In this document: piece by piece, positions 24,284 to 33,187 of the stretch | How the letters are laid out: every line of letters begins with the position of its first letter | How positions within the stretch are numbered: the stretch's first letter is position 1 | Virus record (IMG/VR): IMGVR_UViG_3300022853_000032 | Location: 1 to 50,475 of that record | Direction: 5' to 3' (one strand) | DNA: 50,475 nucleotides | Origin: a virus | The notes under the pieces: generated by a model | What the model was told of the DNA's origin: nothing | Seen by the model: only the letters and a program-made list of their open reading frames with translations | Database searches by the model: none | Translations under genes and position numbers: made by a program

Positions 24284-27200
24284 CTACCCTAAGTATTTGC
24301 GGGGGTCAATTTCACGCCCCTGATTCGGATTGCCAGTACGGTCTTTACGTAACCGGTCCATCATACTGTATAAATTCTCCGCACCGGCATCAGAGTTACC
24401 GTTGCCTAGGTGACTGACCACATCCGCGGGTATTACAAACTCGCCGTCACTGAGTCGAGCTGGCTCTTTGTTGTCTATTGTAGCAGGAACATCATCCGCC
24501 ATGCCATCTGTAGAGCCCCCTAAGTAATAGCCTTGCCCCCCTATAATACCGCCTTGCGCGAAACCCTTCTGTTTCATAAAGGCTTTATACTCATCTATTA
24601 GCTGTTGGCCTGTTTTGGCGGGGGTTACCGTTTGTACCCCGTCAACAGTGGTTATGACGTTACCATACGCATCTTCTAGATTGCCATCTTGGTTTGTTGT
24701 AAACGAGTTATTGGGGCGTAAGCTGGGAACAAAAGAAGTTCTTGCTTCTGCGTACCCTTGGTGGTCAAACTCCTCTATAGGGTCTGCCCCGCCTTCAACG
24801 AACTCATTTGGGTTATTATTAAAATATCCTACTAACTCGTTAACCTCGTTCTCGGATATGCCAAAGTAGCTTGCGGCTTCCCCTACTAGATTTGGGTTTG
24901 CATTTATTAGCCTAGAGGCACTTGCAACTTCTGCGTTGGTATAATCCCCATCTGCTTCTATACCTGAAAAGGCGCTACCCTCTATTAGGTCTGCCGCTTC
25001 TCCAGCGGATATTAAGCCCCGTAGGTATTGCTGGTATAGGGCCTGCGAAGCATTATAAGCATTGGCTTGGCTTGTCATAGCGTCGGAGGCTGTTTGGTTT
25101 TGGGTCGCTACCCTAGCTGCCTCTGCTGCCCGTGCGTTTGTCACCCTAGCTGCCTCTGCTGCCCGTGCGTTTGTCACCCTAGTATTTTCTGCTGCCTGTG
25201 CTGCTTGTAGTTGAGCTTGCGCTGTTGCCTCGGCCTGTGCATCTGCTGTTGCTTGCGCTGCTATTGCAGCTTGGTTAGTGTTGTACTGGTTAGTTAGCCC
25301 GGTTGTTATATCCGCTACTTCAGCATCGTAGGCATCTATACGGCCTTGAGTAGCAGCCCTACGCGCTCGGTTGTCTTCTGCTCCTAGGAAGTACTGTTGC
25401 TGGGAGGCTACCCCCTCGTCGTTGGTTACCGTCTCCATCTGCGGGTTGTATAGCCCAGTAGCCGGTGTGTTAAAGTAGTTCCTTCCCGCGCTTCCAGCAG
25501 GGCGCTCCCCTACGAAGGCATCTGCTTTAAGGGATCGGTCTAGATTGTAGGAGGGTACACCCCCTTGATAGCCTTGATTACCTCCGCTATTACCCCCGCC
25601 TCCGCCGCTGAGTCCCGCAATACCTCCCGCTAGGGCCCCTATAATAGACCCTATTTTTTGTCCACCGGTTAACCCTACGCTACCACCGGGAGCAAAAGTT
25701 TGCATGGGTAGGGAGGCTAAGCCTCTGCTGTGTCTGTTATTGCGACTGTTGTTGTTCACTTCGCCACCTCTATTGTAAGTGCGTAATAATCCATCTTTTT
25801 CATCCTCTGTAAGCTCTGGCGCAAATATAGAGTCCCCACCTACGTCAAATAAGTAATCTATATCTACTAAGTCCCCGGGAGTTACCCTAACCTTGCCCGG
25901 TGAACTTTGGGGCTGCCCAAAACCGCCGCCTCCGCCACCACCGCCACCTTCGCCACGAGGTGGGGCTTCTCCCCGAGGGGGAGGCGACATAAAGTCTTCT
26001 ACAGAATAAGTTTGAGCGCGTATGTCGGTGGGTATATCAAAATCATAACCCGTTGATTTAGGGGCAGAAGGGCCATCTGCAACAACTGTGTCACCAACAA
26101 CTGTGTCACCAACAACTGTGTCACCAACAACTGTGTCATCAACAACTGTGTCACCAACAACTATGTCATCAACAACTGTGTCATCAACAACTGTGTCATC
26201 AACAACTGTGTCATCAACAACTGTGTCACCAACAACTGTGTCACCAACAACTGTGTCACCAACAACTGAGTCATCAACAACTGTGTCATCAACAACTGTG
26301 TCATCTATTGAGTCTGGGGTTAAGTTTGGTCCAACAACACCGGGGGCCACATCCCCATCACTGGTACTTGCAGTGGCGTTTAACAACTGATCTATTGGGT
26401 CTGGGGTTAAGTTTGGTCCAACAACACCGGGGGCCACATTCCCACTAATTATATCCTCGGCGCTATCTGTTTCAGTACCAGTAATGTCTACCCCGAATAC
26501 AGTATCAGCATCATTCAGGGTTGTAGCGGATACTACCGAGCTCCCTACCTCTTGCAGCCCTTCTATAGTTTTTTCAATGTTTTCAGTGCTAACCCCCAGC
26601 TCTTCGGCAGCAGCTCCGGTAAGTATTTCTCGTACTGTTGAGGCATCAATCACCTCTTCCGCAGCAATGCGCCCTGAAAGTACACCTGTTACTTTATTGA
26701 GTATGGCATCCAGCGCCGCGTTTCCCGTTGTCACACCAGTCTGTGTTCCAGCGCCGGTGGTACCCGTATTTATTACTCGACTTCCCCCAGTCTGGCCCCA
26801 AACTACAGTACCCGATTGAATCCCACCAATAATTTTTGTGGGGTTAGGGAGGCGTAAAATCCTAAATACCTCATCTATTGCGTCCCCTACTTTGCTTGCT
26901 ACCGCGTTAACCCCACTGGATACAGTGTTTTGCACAGAGTTAAGTATGTTGGTTGTGGGCACTGTGCCGGGGGTTGCTACACTGGTAGAGCCAAGAGTGC
27001 CGGGAGCAAAACCTAAGGTATCAAATAAATTGTTGTAGTACTCCTCAGTTTCCTCGGGGGTCATGGGGGTGTTGGCAGCTTGGTTTGCTTCAGCAGCAAA
27101 CCTGTTTTGGGTTTGCTGGATTGCACCCGCTAGGTCAAACGAGTCTTGGAAGTTACTGTTGTTATAGTTGTTCTGTATATCTGCCAGCGTTTCTTCTAGC

Positions 27201-27706
27201 GTGCGGGTGTCTGCTGCATTGTTAATAGCTGTCCGGGATGCTATCTGTTCCGAGGTTGGGCGAATATCCGCGCCCTGTTCCAAAATAGAATTAAGGTAGT
27301 CGTTTTGTTGGGCTGCACTAACCGCGCCTACCACGGGGTCTGGAAATAAAGATAGCGCACTACCAAGGTCAACTTCGGTGCCCCCAATAGAATCACTGTA
27401 TACCCCCGTATTTGAGCTTGGTCCTCCGGGAAGTCGGTCGGGTGGGAGAAAGTCTGAGTCGCCTTCTTGGTTAGCTAAATCCGAGGTAGCTTGCAGGGCT
27501 GCCAAAAAAGCATCTTGGTCTACCTGTGCTTGGGTTTTGTATGACCCATCAGGCTGTCGAACCATTGTGCCCGGGCTTAACCCACTGCTACCCCCTAGTG
27601 AGGGGTCAAAAGAAGTGTTAAATGCACCCAGGTCTAATGAGCCAAGGCCGCCACTTTGGCCCGTGACGGTTATTGATGTGGGCATTCTATTTGTTGTAGT
27701 ACCCAT
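24284..27706 (-). CDS. Large low-complexity virion protein
   Basis: A 1140-residue protein rich in Gly, Thr, Asp, Asn and Val. Residues about 465-545 are pentapeptide repeats (DDTVV/GDTVV), preceded by a 17-residue duplication (VAPGVVGPNLTPD). A poly-Gly stretch lies near 595. A 33-bp repeat gives NARAAEAARVT in the coiled-coil part (about 845-870). The C-terminus (YLGGSTDGMADDVPATID, ARLSDGEFVIPADVVSHLG) is a signature ending common in marine phage structural proteins. It probably belongs to the tail or the ejected core. ATG overlaps the previous stop (TAATG). Confidence 0.75.
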   Translation of the reverse strand: MGTTTNRMPTSITVTGQSGGLGSLDLGAFNTSFDPSLGGSSGLSPGTMVRQPDGSYKTQAQVDQDAFLAALQATSDLANQEGDSDFLPPDRLPGGPSSNTGVYSDSIGGTEVDLGSALSLFPDPVVGAVSAAQQNDYLNSILEQGADIRPTSEQIASRTAINNAADTRTLEETLADIQNNYNNSNFQDSFDLAGAIQQTQNRFAAEANQAANTPMTPEETEEYYNNLFDTLGFAPGTLGSTSVATPGTVPTTNILNSVQNTVSSGVNAVASKVGDAIDEVFRILRLPNPTKIIGGIQSGTVVWGQTGGSRVINTGTTGAGTQTGVTTGNAALDAILNKVTGVLSGRIAAEEVIDASTVREILTGAAAEELGVSTENIEKTIEGLQEVGSSVVSATTLNDADTVFGVDITGTETDSAEDIISGNVAPGVVGPNLTPDPIDQLLNATASTSDGDVAPGVVGPNLTPDSIDDTVVDDTVVDDSVVGDTVVGDTVVGDTVVDDTVVDDTVVDDTVVDDIVVGDTVVDDTVVGDTVVGDTVVGDTVVADGPSAPKSTGYDFDIPTDIRAQTYSVEDFMSPPPRGEAPPRGEGGGGGGGGGFGQPQSSPGKVRVTPGDLVDIDYLFDVGGDSIFAPELTEDEKDGLLRTYNRGGEVNNNSRNNRHSRGLASLPMQTFAPGGSVGLTGGQKIGSIIGALAGGIAGLSGGGGGNSGGNQGYQGGVPSYNLDRSLKADAFVGERPAGSAGRNYFNTPATGLYNPQMETVTNDEGVASQQQYFLGAEDNRARRAATQGRIDAYDAEVADITTGLTNQYNTNQAAIAAQATADAQAEATAQAQLQAAQAAENTRVTNARAAEAARVTNARAAEAARVATQNQTASDAMTSQANAYNASQALYQQYLRGLISAGEAADLIEGSAFSGIEADGDYTNAEVASASRLINANPNLVGEAASYFGISENEVNELVGYFNNNPNEFVEGGADPIEEFDHQGYAEARTSFVPSLRPNNSFTTNQDGNLEDAYGNVITTVDGVQTVTPAKTGQQLIDEYKAFMKQKGFAQGGIIGGQGYYLGGSTDGMADDVPATIDNKEPARLSDGEFVIPADVVSHLGNGNSDAGAENLYSMMDRLRKDRTGNPNQGREIDPRKYLG
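25110..25175 (-). repeat. 33-bp direct repeat, two units
   Basis: The 33-bp unit at 25110-25142 is repeated exactly at 25143-25175 and encodes an Ala/Arg-rich 11-residue heptad-like element in a helical region. Confidence 0.9.
26080..26304 (-). repeat. Array of about fifteen 15-bp repeats (DDTVV/GDTVV)
   Basis: The unit CAACAACTGTGTCAC or CAACAACTGTGTCAT repeats about 15 times with only single-base changes; one unit gives Ser and one gives Ile in place of Thr. Almost all variation is at one base that switches Asp to Gly. Immediately beside it, a 49-bp segment is duplicated (26304-26352 and 26391-26439). Confidence 0.92.
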
Positions 27707-28131
27707 TACACAATCATCCAGTTAGTTCCGTTGCTCATAACTTTTATGCTCACATACTGCGAAAGGGCTTTGGTTGTTGCACCATCAATAGTTTCAGAAC
27801 CAGCGCCATCTAGGGTTATAGAGCCTGCGCCGCTGTTTTTAACTTGAAATTCTTGCCCCGGTATGCCTACTGCACTAGGCAGTGTAACTGTAAAGCTACC
27901 GGTGCGATACTCAACTAAGTAGTTGGTTATTAATATTGTGTACGCTGTAGTTGCCAAGGTATAGGCTTTGACTGAAACAGTTGATTGGCCTAGCAAAGCA
28001 GCTACCGCAGCATCAACGCGGATAAAATACAACCGCAGTATGTTAGTTAAGGCCGCAAATTTACCGGGTTCATACTCTTGTGGAGGTGTTGGCAGTGCGG
28101 GTGCAACAACTTTCTTGTTTGTAATAGACAT
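27706..28131 (-). CDS. Small virion protein with beta-rich C-terminus
   Basis: A 141-residue protein. The first 50 residues include a Pro-rich lead and a helix; residues 55-141 are beta-strand-rich with a pattern (VTLPSAVGIPGQEFQVKNSG, ITLDGAGSETIDG) typical of phage fibre or spike segments that use right-handed beta folds. Its position beside the tail hub gene suggests a tail accessory protein. Confidence 0.65.
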   Translation of the reverse strand: MSITNKKVVAPALPTPPQEYEPGKFAALTNILRLYFIRVDAAVAALLGQSTVSVKAYTLATTAYTILITNYLVEYRTGSFTVTLPSAVGIPGQEFQVKNSGAGSITLDGAGSETIDGATTKALSQYVSIKVMSNGTNWMIV

Positions 28132-28133
28132 AC

Positions 28134-29981
28134 TTACCCCCTCCGGCCGTCAGGCCGCATGTCTAAACGTGGTAGGCCAAGCCGCCAAGCCACACCCAGT
28201 TCAGTAGACTCTAGCTTAAAGGCCATCTGCCTACCCCGTACTCGGATAAAAACCTGCCCCGTAAATTCTTCTATAGGCGCGGTTGCAGTGCGCGTCACGG
28301 TTACGTTGTCTACCCCACCTTGAGACGTAGGAGTATTGTAGCCCGAGCCTGAGTTCTCCATAGGCAGTAGCGTCATTACACACGCAGGGTTTTCCGCAGT
28401 TGAGTCTATGAACGTCACATCGGGCAGTACGCGCCTAACAAACATAAACTTATCCCCGTCATCTAAGTCAAACTCAGAGGAAAGTATGGTGGCTGTAATG
28501 GGTTCTATAGTGGCAGTTTCTTGAGAATCATACCCTACTTCATGCTGCACTAAGTTGTTGTAGTACGTAGCGGCGGTAGGCTGCTCTCTTAAATCTGCAT
28601 CCATCCAAGCTGTGCGTGCCATCGTGCCGTAGTACCATATTTCTTGCACGTAATTGTATATCACATACCGGTCTATCGTAGTTGACCCCGCAGAGCAATA
28701 GAACCACCAAACCTCGTCGAACCGCTCGTTAGTACCCGCTACCACTTGTGAGTACTGCGCTTTGTTAAAGTCATTAAATATGTACCCGCGTAGGCTACAA
28801 GGGAGGGTATTAACCGTACCCTCGTAGTAGTAGAACTTGTCAGAACCCATCCAGTAGGCTGCGTTACCCGAATAAACTGCCGCGTTGGGGCTGGCTATGG
28901 TTATGTTATCTCCCAACAATTGGGCACCAAACACTTCGGGGGCTCCTAGGTACTGTAGGCCGTAAAGTGCAGTATCAGTCCAGATCAAAATCTCCTGACG
29001 CGCTTGCAAGGCCTTAACAATCTCGGTACCACTAGAGAATCGCAAGCTACCTGCTTGGTTAGTAGCTTCGGGAGTCCAATTAGCCACATCTTCTTGAGCA
29101 GACCAACGGATTAGCATGGGGTCTAAAACTGTGGAACCTAGGGGGGTAGTACCAAAGCATAGTGCGAAGCGAAAAATGTCGGACACCAACACAGAATTGA
29201 CGATAGTGGGCACATCAGAGGCCCCTGCTAAAGACGACACGTACACCCCCCGTGTAGATACCGAGTTAGTTGCATCCCAGTACATTAGCTGCCCCCCACG
29301 ATGGGCAAATAATAAATCTTCACCAAAGTTAGCCTGACTCCACAAACGTATGGGTGAGAACGTAGTGCCTCCAACGCCCCAACCTCCTAAGCCCCAAGTA
29401 CCTGCACTAAAGCCTGTATAGGGTACTGCTATTTCGGAGCCTGTGTTTATTTGGTATGCCGCAGTAACGGTGTCTCCGCCCGTTGCTCCCGAGGAAGCTG
29501 TGGTCTCGGCTGTTATGCTATATGCGTCTTCGGTTATAAAAGAAATTGCGTACTCATTGTTTAGAGTAAGCCCACCAACCGCAGAAGCCCCATTAAAAGT
29601 AACGTAATCACCTTCAATTGCCCCGTGAGATGTATCTGTAACCCCCACAACCGCGGAGCCCAACGTAGTAGTAAAGGGGTTAGTTAGGGTAGCAGTCGAG
29701 CGGATAGGCGTAATATCATAATAGGCTCCGCCGCGTTCTATGTAGTACTTTAAGTTGGTGCCCACGCTGACAAGGTTCTGGCTGCCAAGGGTAACCCAGT
29801 TGTGCATAGAGCGGCATACGCCAAGAAAGGTAGAGCTAGAAAGCCTTACCCACCCCCCTATCTTTTGGGGAAACCCCCGTCTAAAACGCACCTTATCAGT
29901 CTCATACCAACTACCTTCAGCAGCATAGCGGGTGCTTTCCCGGTCTACACCGGGTTTTATCTGTAGTTTTTGTAGTGGCAT
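28134..29981 (-). CDS. Tail hub/stabilisation protein (P22 gp10-like, tentative)
   Basis: A 615-residue beta-rich protein. The start MPLQKLQIKPGVDRE with YAAEGSWYETDKVRFR and PQKIGGW is a signature of a common marine podophage tail protein often annotated as packaged DNA stabilisation protein. Its size and position after the adaptors and fibres suit the nozzle or hub that closes the tail channel. It could alternatively be named tail tubular protein B-like. Confidence 0.75.
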   Translation of the reverse strand: MPLQKLQIKPGVDRESTRYAAEGSWYETDKVRFRRGFPQKIGGWVRLSSSTFLGVCRSMHNWVTLGSQNLVSVGTNLKYYIERGGAYYDITPIRSTATLTNPFTTTLGSAVVGVTDTSHGAIEGDYVTFNGASAVGGLTLNNEYAISFITEDAYSITAETTASSGATGGDTVTAAYQINTGSEIAVPYTGFSAGTWGLGGWGVGGTTFSPIRLWSQANFGEDLLFAHRGGQLMYWDATNSVSTRGVYVSSLAGASDVPTIVNSVLVSDIFRFALCFGTTPLGSTVLDPMLIRWSAQEDVANWTPEATNQAGSLRFSSGTEIVKALQARQEILIWTDTALYGLQYLGAPEVFGAQLLGDNITIASPNAAVYSGNAAYWMGSDKFYYYEGTVNTLPCSLRGYIFNDFNKAQYSQVVAGTNERFDEVWWFYCSAGSTTIDRYVIYNYVQEIWYYGTMARTAWMDADLREQPTAATYYNNLVQHEVGYDSQETATIEPITATILSSEFDLDDGDKFMFVRRVLPDVTFIDSTAENPACVMTLLPMENSGSGYNTPTSQGGVDNVTVTRTATAPIEEFTGQVFIRVRGRQMAFKLESTELGVAWRLGLPRLDMRPDGRRG

Positions 29982-29984
29982 AAC

Positions 29985-30335
29985 TTAATAGGTCCATAGT
30001 ACGGGGGTGGTTTCCCGAATGTCTACGTGAACAAAAGTCTTAGCTACTCCTATGCCTGTAAAACCCAGCAGGAGTGCATTTTGGACAATCATATATCTGT
30101 CTGCGCCGTTAGTAATACGTATGTCGGCTGCGATGCCTTGAGTGTGTGTACCGCCTTTGGCTTTGCGGCATTCATTAGGGTGGCTTGTATCTCGGTACCC
30201 ACTAGTAATACTAAAGGCAAAACCGCAAGCGGCCCGAAGTCTGTCAAGCCGCTCCAAGAACTCAGGGGCCATGCCGTTAAGCCCCGTATGCTTACAGTCA
30301 AACTCAGACCGCTTAAAGTACGTTAGGGTGAGCAT
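29985..30335 (-). CDS. Endolysin, peptidase M15 family
   Basis: A 116-residue zinc peptidase of the M15 type that cuts the peptide part of peptidoglycan. SGYR (45-48), then His64 with TQGIAAD (Asp71), and HVD (His103, Asp105) give the metal and catalytic residues. There is no signal peptide, so it needs a holin. Single-domain, normal length. It lies in a group with a lipoprotein, a DUF1353 gene and a one-helix membrane protein, which together look like the lysis cassette. Confidence 0.92.
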   Translation of the reverse strand: MLTLTYFKRSEFDCKHTGLNGMAPEFLERLDRLRAACGFAFSITSGYRDTSHPNECRKAKGGTHTQGIAADIRITNGADRYMIVQNALLLGFTGIGVAKTFVHVDIRETTPVLWTY

Positions 30336-30565
30336 CAGTCACACAACTCAGCAAGGGTCTTCCAGTCTTCCGCAGTCCAGCTTGAAGTGTCTACAGTAGA
30401 GGGAACCTCCACAGTGATGCCCGCTATGTTACCCCCAAATAGGCCGCTGGTAGCAGATGTGCTACCTTTAACGCAGGCCATTGCGTTCTCGCCCGCTTCA
30501 ATTTGCAGACTATTAAGCTGACTACACGCTGGTACTAGCAATGCTAGTAAAATTAATGCTCTCAT
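30335..30565 (-). CDS. Small lipoprotein
   Basis: A 76-residue protein with a short signal (MRALILLALLVPAC) and a lipobox-like VPAC giving Cys14 as the lipidated residue. The mature part is small with two further Cys (ACVKG, ELCD) that could form a disulfide. It may be a spanin-type or outer-membrane lysis accessory, though it lacks the Pro-rich composition of Rz1. Its gene overlaps the endolysin start. Confidence 0.7.
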   Translation of the reverse strand: MRALILLALLVPACSQLNSLQIEAGENAMACVKGSTSATSGLFGGNIAGITVEVPSTVDTSSWTAEDWKTLAELCD

Positions 30566-30930
30566 GTGAACAACCCCTTAAACCATTGGAATGTACGTAC
30601 TGGGTAGTATAGCGCAGCGGAGCGCATCCTACCTAGCCCAACAACACCTAATGCTTCCCTAAACACTTGATCTGCTTGCTTTTGGTGCTTAACAATGCCC
30701 TTGCCGTGGGTGCATAAGTAGTCATGGACCACCGCTGCTCTCCGGTTACGTGCATTTGCTACGGGCACTATAAAACGGAATAGTCTAGGCACTGAGGCCA
30801 GATCGGTAATATACCCCTCTGGTACCTCAACAATTCGGCCTAGTATATCACTATGGTATACGAGCCCTTGACGCAAGAGCCACCCGCCATCAACGGCCTC
30901 AGCTATAAAATTGGATGAGAAATGACTCAT
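30562..30930 (-). CDS. DUF1353 protein
   Basis: A 122-residue protein matching DUF1353: VPEGYITDLASVPRLFRF, then RRAAVVHDYLCTHG, then ADQVFREAL and a Tyr-rich end. This family is common in phages close to lysis genes; its function is not settled. The HDYL and FREAL motifs suggest a possible active site. ATGA overlap with the lipoprotein gene. Confidence 0.88.
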   Translation of the reverse strand: MSHFSSNFIAEAVDGGWLLRQGLVYHSDILGRIVEVPEGYITDLASVPRLFRFIVPVANARNRRAAVVHDYLCTHGKGIVKHQKQADQVFREALGVVGLGRMRSAALYYPVRTFQWFKGLFT

Positions 30931-30937
30931 ATACCCC

Positions 30938-31183
30938 CTATACTTTACCTGTTATTTTCAAGTAAGTACCCGCCATCAAAGCGCCAAGGAACAGATATGT
31001 CAGTGTCTGCACAATCGCCTTCCCTGCTGTACGTTTAGCCATGCGCCATGCGTCAAGGACCGACCGAAGCTCCCTCAAGTCTGTGTTGGCATCTACATCT
31101 GACAGGCCAATATCATGCAGAGCCTTTTTAGCACCTGCCGCCGCCGCCTTCTCTATTAACTGCTCTATCTGTGCTTCGGTCAT
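30938..31183 (-). CDS. One-helix membrane protein, holin candidate
   Basis: An 81-residue protein with a cytosolic-type helical N-terminal part (IEQLIEKAAAAGAKKALHDI) and one hydrophobic helix near residues 57-77 (IVQTLTYLFLGALMAGTYLK). This resembles DUF6127-like phage proteins. Its position upstream of the endolysin makes it the best holin candidate in the window, but single-helix proteins near lysis genes also serve other roles. Confidence 0.65.
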   Translation of the reverse strand: MTEAQIEQLIEKAAAAGAKKALHDIGLSDVDANTDLRELRSVLDAWRMAKRTAGKAIVQTLTYLFLGALMAGTYLKITGKV

Positions 31184-31292
31184 GGTGCTGCTCCATTACT
31201 ACGGGCTAGTGGGCCAGTCGTCTGACAACTACGCCAAATTTACTCTCTGTAAGGTGGGTCAATAATTTCACCAAGTAATCAGTTAAATAGCA

Positions 31293-31835
31293 TTATGGCA
31301 AGAAGAACGACTTTCTGAAGGGAACCCAAATACCATAAATGCTAAGGAAATTATCATGGGTGATAACCAAGCTATTCCCGTTAGCAAACTCAAACTTCGT
31401 AGACTCAAACTTATCTCCCGCGGAAGCAGTCATTGAGTAGTCCAAGCCTATTGCGGTCAAACCCATCTGGTCCTCTTTAGTAGCAGAGCACATGACACCA
31501 AGTATCTCTATGCCTGTTATTTTGGAGTCTTTTGCAGCTTTTGCTGAAGCCGCTGCCTGAGCCTCTGCCAAAACATCTCCATCCAGATCAGTTACTACCC
31601 AGTTTTGAGTCCAAACGTCAGAAACCAATAATGGCTCCACCTCTCCCCTAGCCTGAGAAGCTGGGTTAAAAGCAGGGGGTGTAACTAACTGTAATTGAAA
31701 AACGCCAAACTGCTTGCGCTCATCTTCAGACAGCTTTCTAACTGAAGTTTTGTGCGTATCGTCCCAGCGAATGTTTTCGAACTCATTAAGTATATGCCGA
31801 ACAAAAGCACCTTTACTTGTCTGCACGTATCTCAT
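31293..31835 (-). CDS. Possible fibre-assembly protein with DUF4376-like end
   Basis: A 180-residue protein. The first half (VTPPAFNPASQARGEVEPLL, WTQNWVVTDLDGD) resembles the lead segment of phage tail-fibre assembly proteins, and the second half (QMGLTAIGLDYSMTAS, then IYGIWVPFRKSFF) faintly resembles DUF4376. It lies just after the fibre genes, which fits a chaperone or fibre accessory. About 110 bases between it and the holin candidate hold no gene. Confidence 0.55.
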   Translation of the reverse strand: MRYVQTSKGAFVRHILNEFENIRWDDTHKTSVRKLSEDERKQFGVFQLQLVTPPAFNPASQARGEVEPLLVSDVWTQNWVVTDLDGDVLAEAQAAASAKAAKDSKITGIEILGVMCSATKEDQMGLTAIGLDYSMTASAGDKFESTKFEFANGNSLVITHDNFLSIYGIWVPFRKSFFLP

Positions 31836-32124
31836 CTTCTTTCCTCTTTTTAGTGGTTCTAATGACTGCCGCTTCGTGTTCTGACTGGTCAGTTATTTGA
31901 GCTTCTAGGGCTTTGTAGGTGTTTTCCACTGCCACCATCTGTGCGCGTGTAGACTCAAGCCTTTCTTGAATATCCTTAGTGTTGGCCCCTGTGGGCGCGT
32001 TATCAATCAGATGCTCAAAGTTCTTAGCGTCAAAATCGTAGTGGAAGTATTCCACCTCTCTTGCGTACATGGCACTGGCTATCGTGTCTGCTTTGTAGGT
32101 GCTTGGTAGTTGTTTATGCTTCAT
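31813..32124 (-). CDS. Small coiled-coil protein beside the fibre genes
   Basis: A 103-residue protein. The second half is strongly helical and charged (DIQERLESTRAQMVAVENTY onward) and likely a coiled coil. The N-terminal half (MYAREVEYFHYDFDAKNFEH) is aromatic. It overlaps the next gene by 23 bases. Probably a fibre assembly or structural helper, by position only. Confidence 0.55.
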   Translation of the reverse strand: MKHKQLPSTYKADTIASAMYAREVEYFHYDFDAKNFEHLIDNAPTGANTKDIQERLESTRAQMVAVENTYKALEAQITDQSEHEAAVIRTTKKRKEDEIRADK

Positions 32125-32134
32125 ATTTTATTCC

Positions 32135-33187
32135 TTATAGTGCGGTGAATGCTACACCTTGGCAAGTTCCGGTGGGTAAAGTGCTAGGGTTAGCGAATTT
32201 AACCCCGAATCCAGAAGCACTCCAAGGGTAAGCTGCGAGATAAGGGCTGGACTGGTGGCCTACTAGTATTGCAGTTCCAGCGGGGTCGAAGGCAATGCTC
32301 GCTCCAATTCCTGCTGGCAATGTACTAGGATTAGAAAACTTAGTCCCAAACCCTGAAGCACTCCAAGGATAAGCTGAAACATAAGGGTAAGCTGCGTGAG
32401 CTATACCTATCTCAGTTCCTGCTGGGCTGAAGGCAACGCCGTTGCCATCGCCTGTAGGTAAAGTGCTGGGGTTAGAAAACTTAGTCCCAAATCCCGATGC
32501 ACTCCAAGGGTAAGCCGAGACAAACGGGGTTAAGTTGTGACCTATAGCTATCTCAGTTCCAGTGGGGCTAAAGGCAACGCCGTCGCCAGTAAATGTTGGT
32601 AAAGTGCCAGGGTTAGCGAATTTAGCCCCGAATCCAGAAGCACTCCAAGAATAAGCTGAAACGTAAGGGCTTGTGGTGTGGCCTATAGCTATCTCAGTTC
32701 CTGCTGGGCTGAATGCTACGCCGTTGCCAGTTCCGGTGGGTAATGTACTAGGATTAGAAAACTTAGTCCCAAACCCTGACGCGCTCCAAGGGTAAGCTGC
32801 GAGATAAGGGCTTGAGTTGTGAGCTATACCTATCCCAGTTCCGGCGGGGCTGAAGGCAACGGCGTTGCCATTGCCTGTAGGTAAAGTGCCGGGATTAGAA
32901 AACTTAGTCCCAAACCCTGACTCGCTCCAAGGGTAAGCTGAAACATAAGGGCTTGAGGTGTGGCCTACTGCTATCTCAGTTCCAGCGGGGCTGAAGGCAA
33001 CATCGTTGCCAGTTGCGGTGGGTAATGTACTAGGATTAGAAAACTTAGTCCCAAACCCTGACGCGCTCCAAGGGTAAGCTGAAACGTTAGGGCTTGTAAA
33101 GTGAGCGGTTGCTACGAAGAATGGTCCACTCGGAACAGTGACAAACCCCCGCTGGTTCTGAAAAACTGCTAGTAGTGCACCACTCAC
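32135..33187 (-). CDS. Seven-repeat beta-propeller fibre protein
   Basis: A 350-residue protein made almost wholly of seven repeats of 47 residues (SAYPWSASGFGTKFSNPSTL, then PAGTEIAVGH), each with the strand pattern of a beta-propeller blade. The first blade starts with FFVATAHF and the last ends with QGVAFTAL, so the ring can close by pairing the two ends. Start GTG 33187 is preferred: it overlaps the upstream stop as GTGA and has GGAG upstream; the frame is open to 33214. It likely forms a receptor-binding or capping part of the fibre. Confidence 0.82.
   Translation of the reverse strand: MSGALLAVFQNQRGFVTVPSGPFFVATAHFTSPNVSAYPWSASGFGTKFSNPSTLPTATGNDVAFSPAGTEIAVGHTSSPYVSAYPWSESGFGTKFSNPGTLPTGNGNAVAFSPAGTGIGIAHNSSPYLAAYPWSASGFGTKFSNPSTLPTGTGNGVAFSPAGTEIAIGHTTSPYVSAYSWSASGFGAKFANPGTLPTFTGDGVAFSPTGTEIAIGHNLTPFVSAYPWSASGFGTKFSNPSTLPTGDGNGVAFSPAGTEIGIAHAAYPYVSAYPWSASGFGTKFSNPSTLPAGIGASIAFDPAGTAILVGHQSSPYLAAYPWSASGFGVKFANPSTLPTGTCQGVAFTAL
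32150..33110 (-). repeat. Seven 141-bp repeats encoding propeller blades
   Basis: The unit is 141 bp (47 residues). Several blades are almost identical at DNA level (for example the stretches around 32330-32390, 32760-32810 and 33040-33080), which suggests recent duplication or gene conversion among blades; blades near 32600-32660 and the left-most one differ most. Confidence 0.9.

Noticed and set aside
26080-26304. CRISPR-like array
   Set aside because: Units are 15 bp with no spacers and lie within a coding frame; no cas genes are present.
26088-26390. Plus-strand open frame with SPTTVS repeats
   Set aside because: It is the antisense reading of the DDTVV repeat array; repeats of 15 bp keep all frames open.
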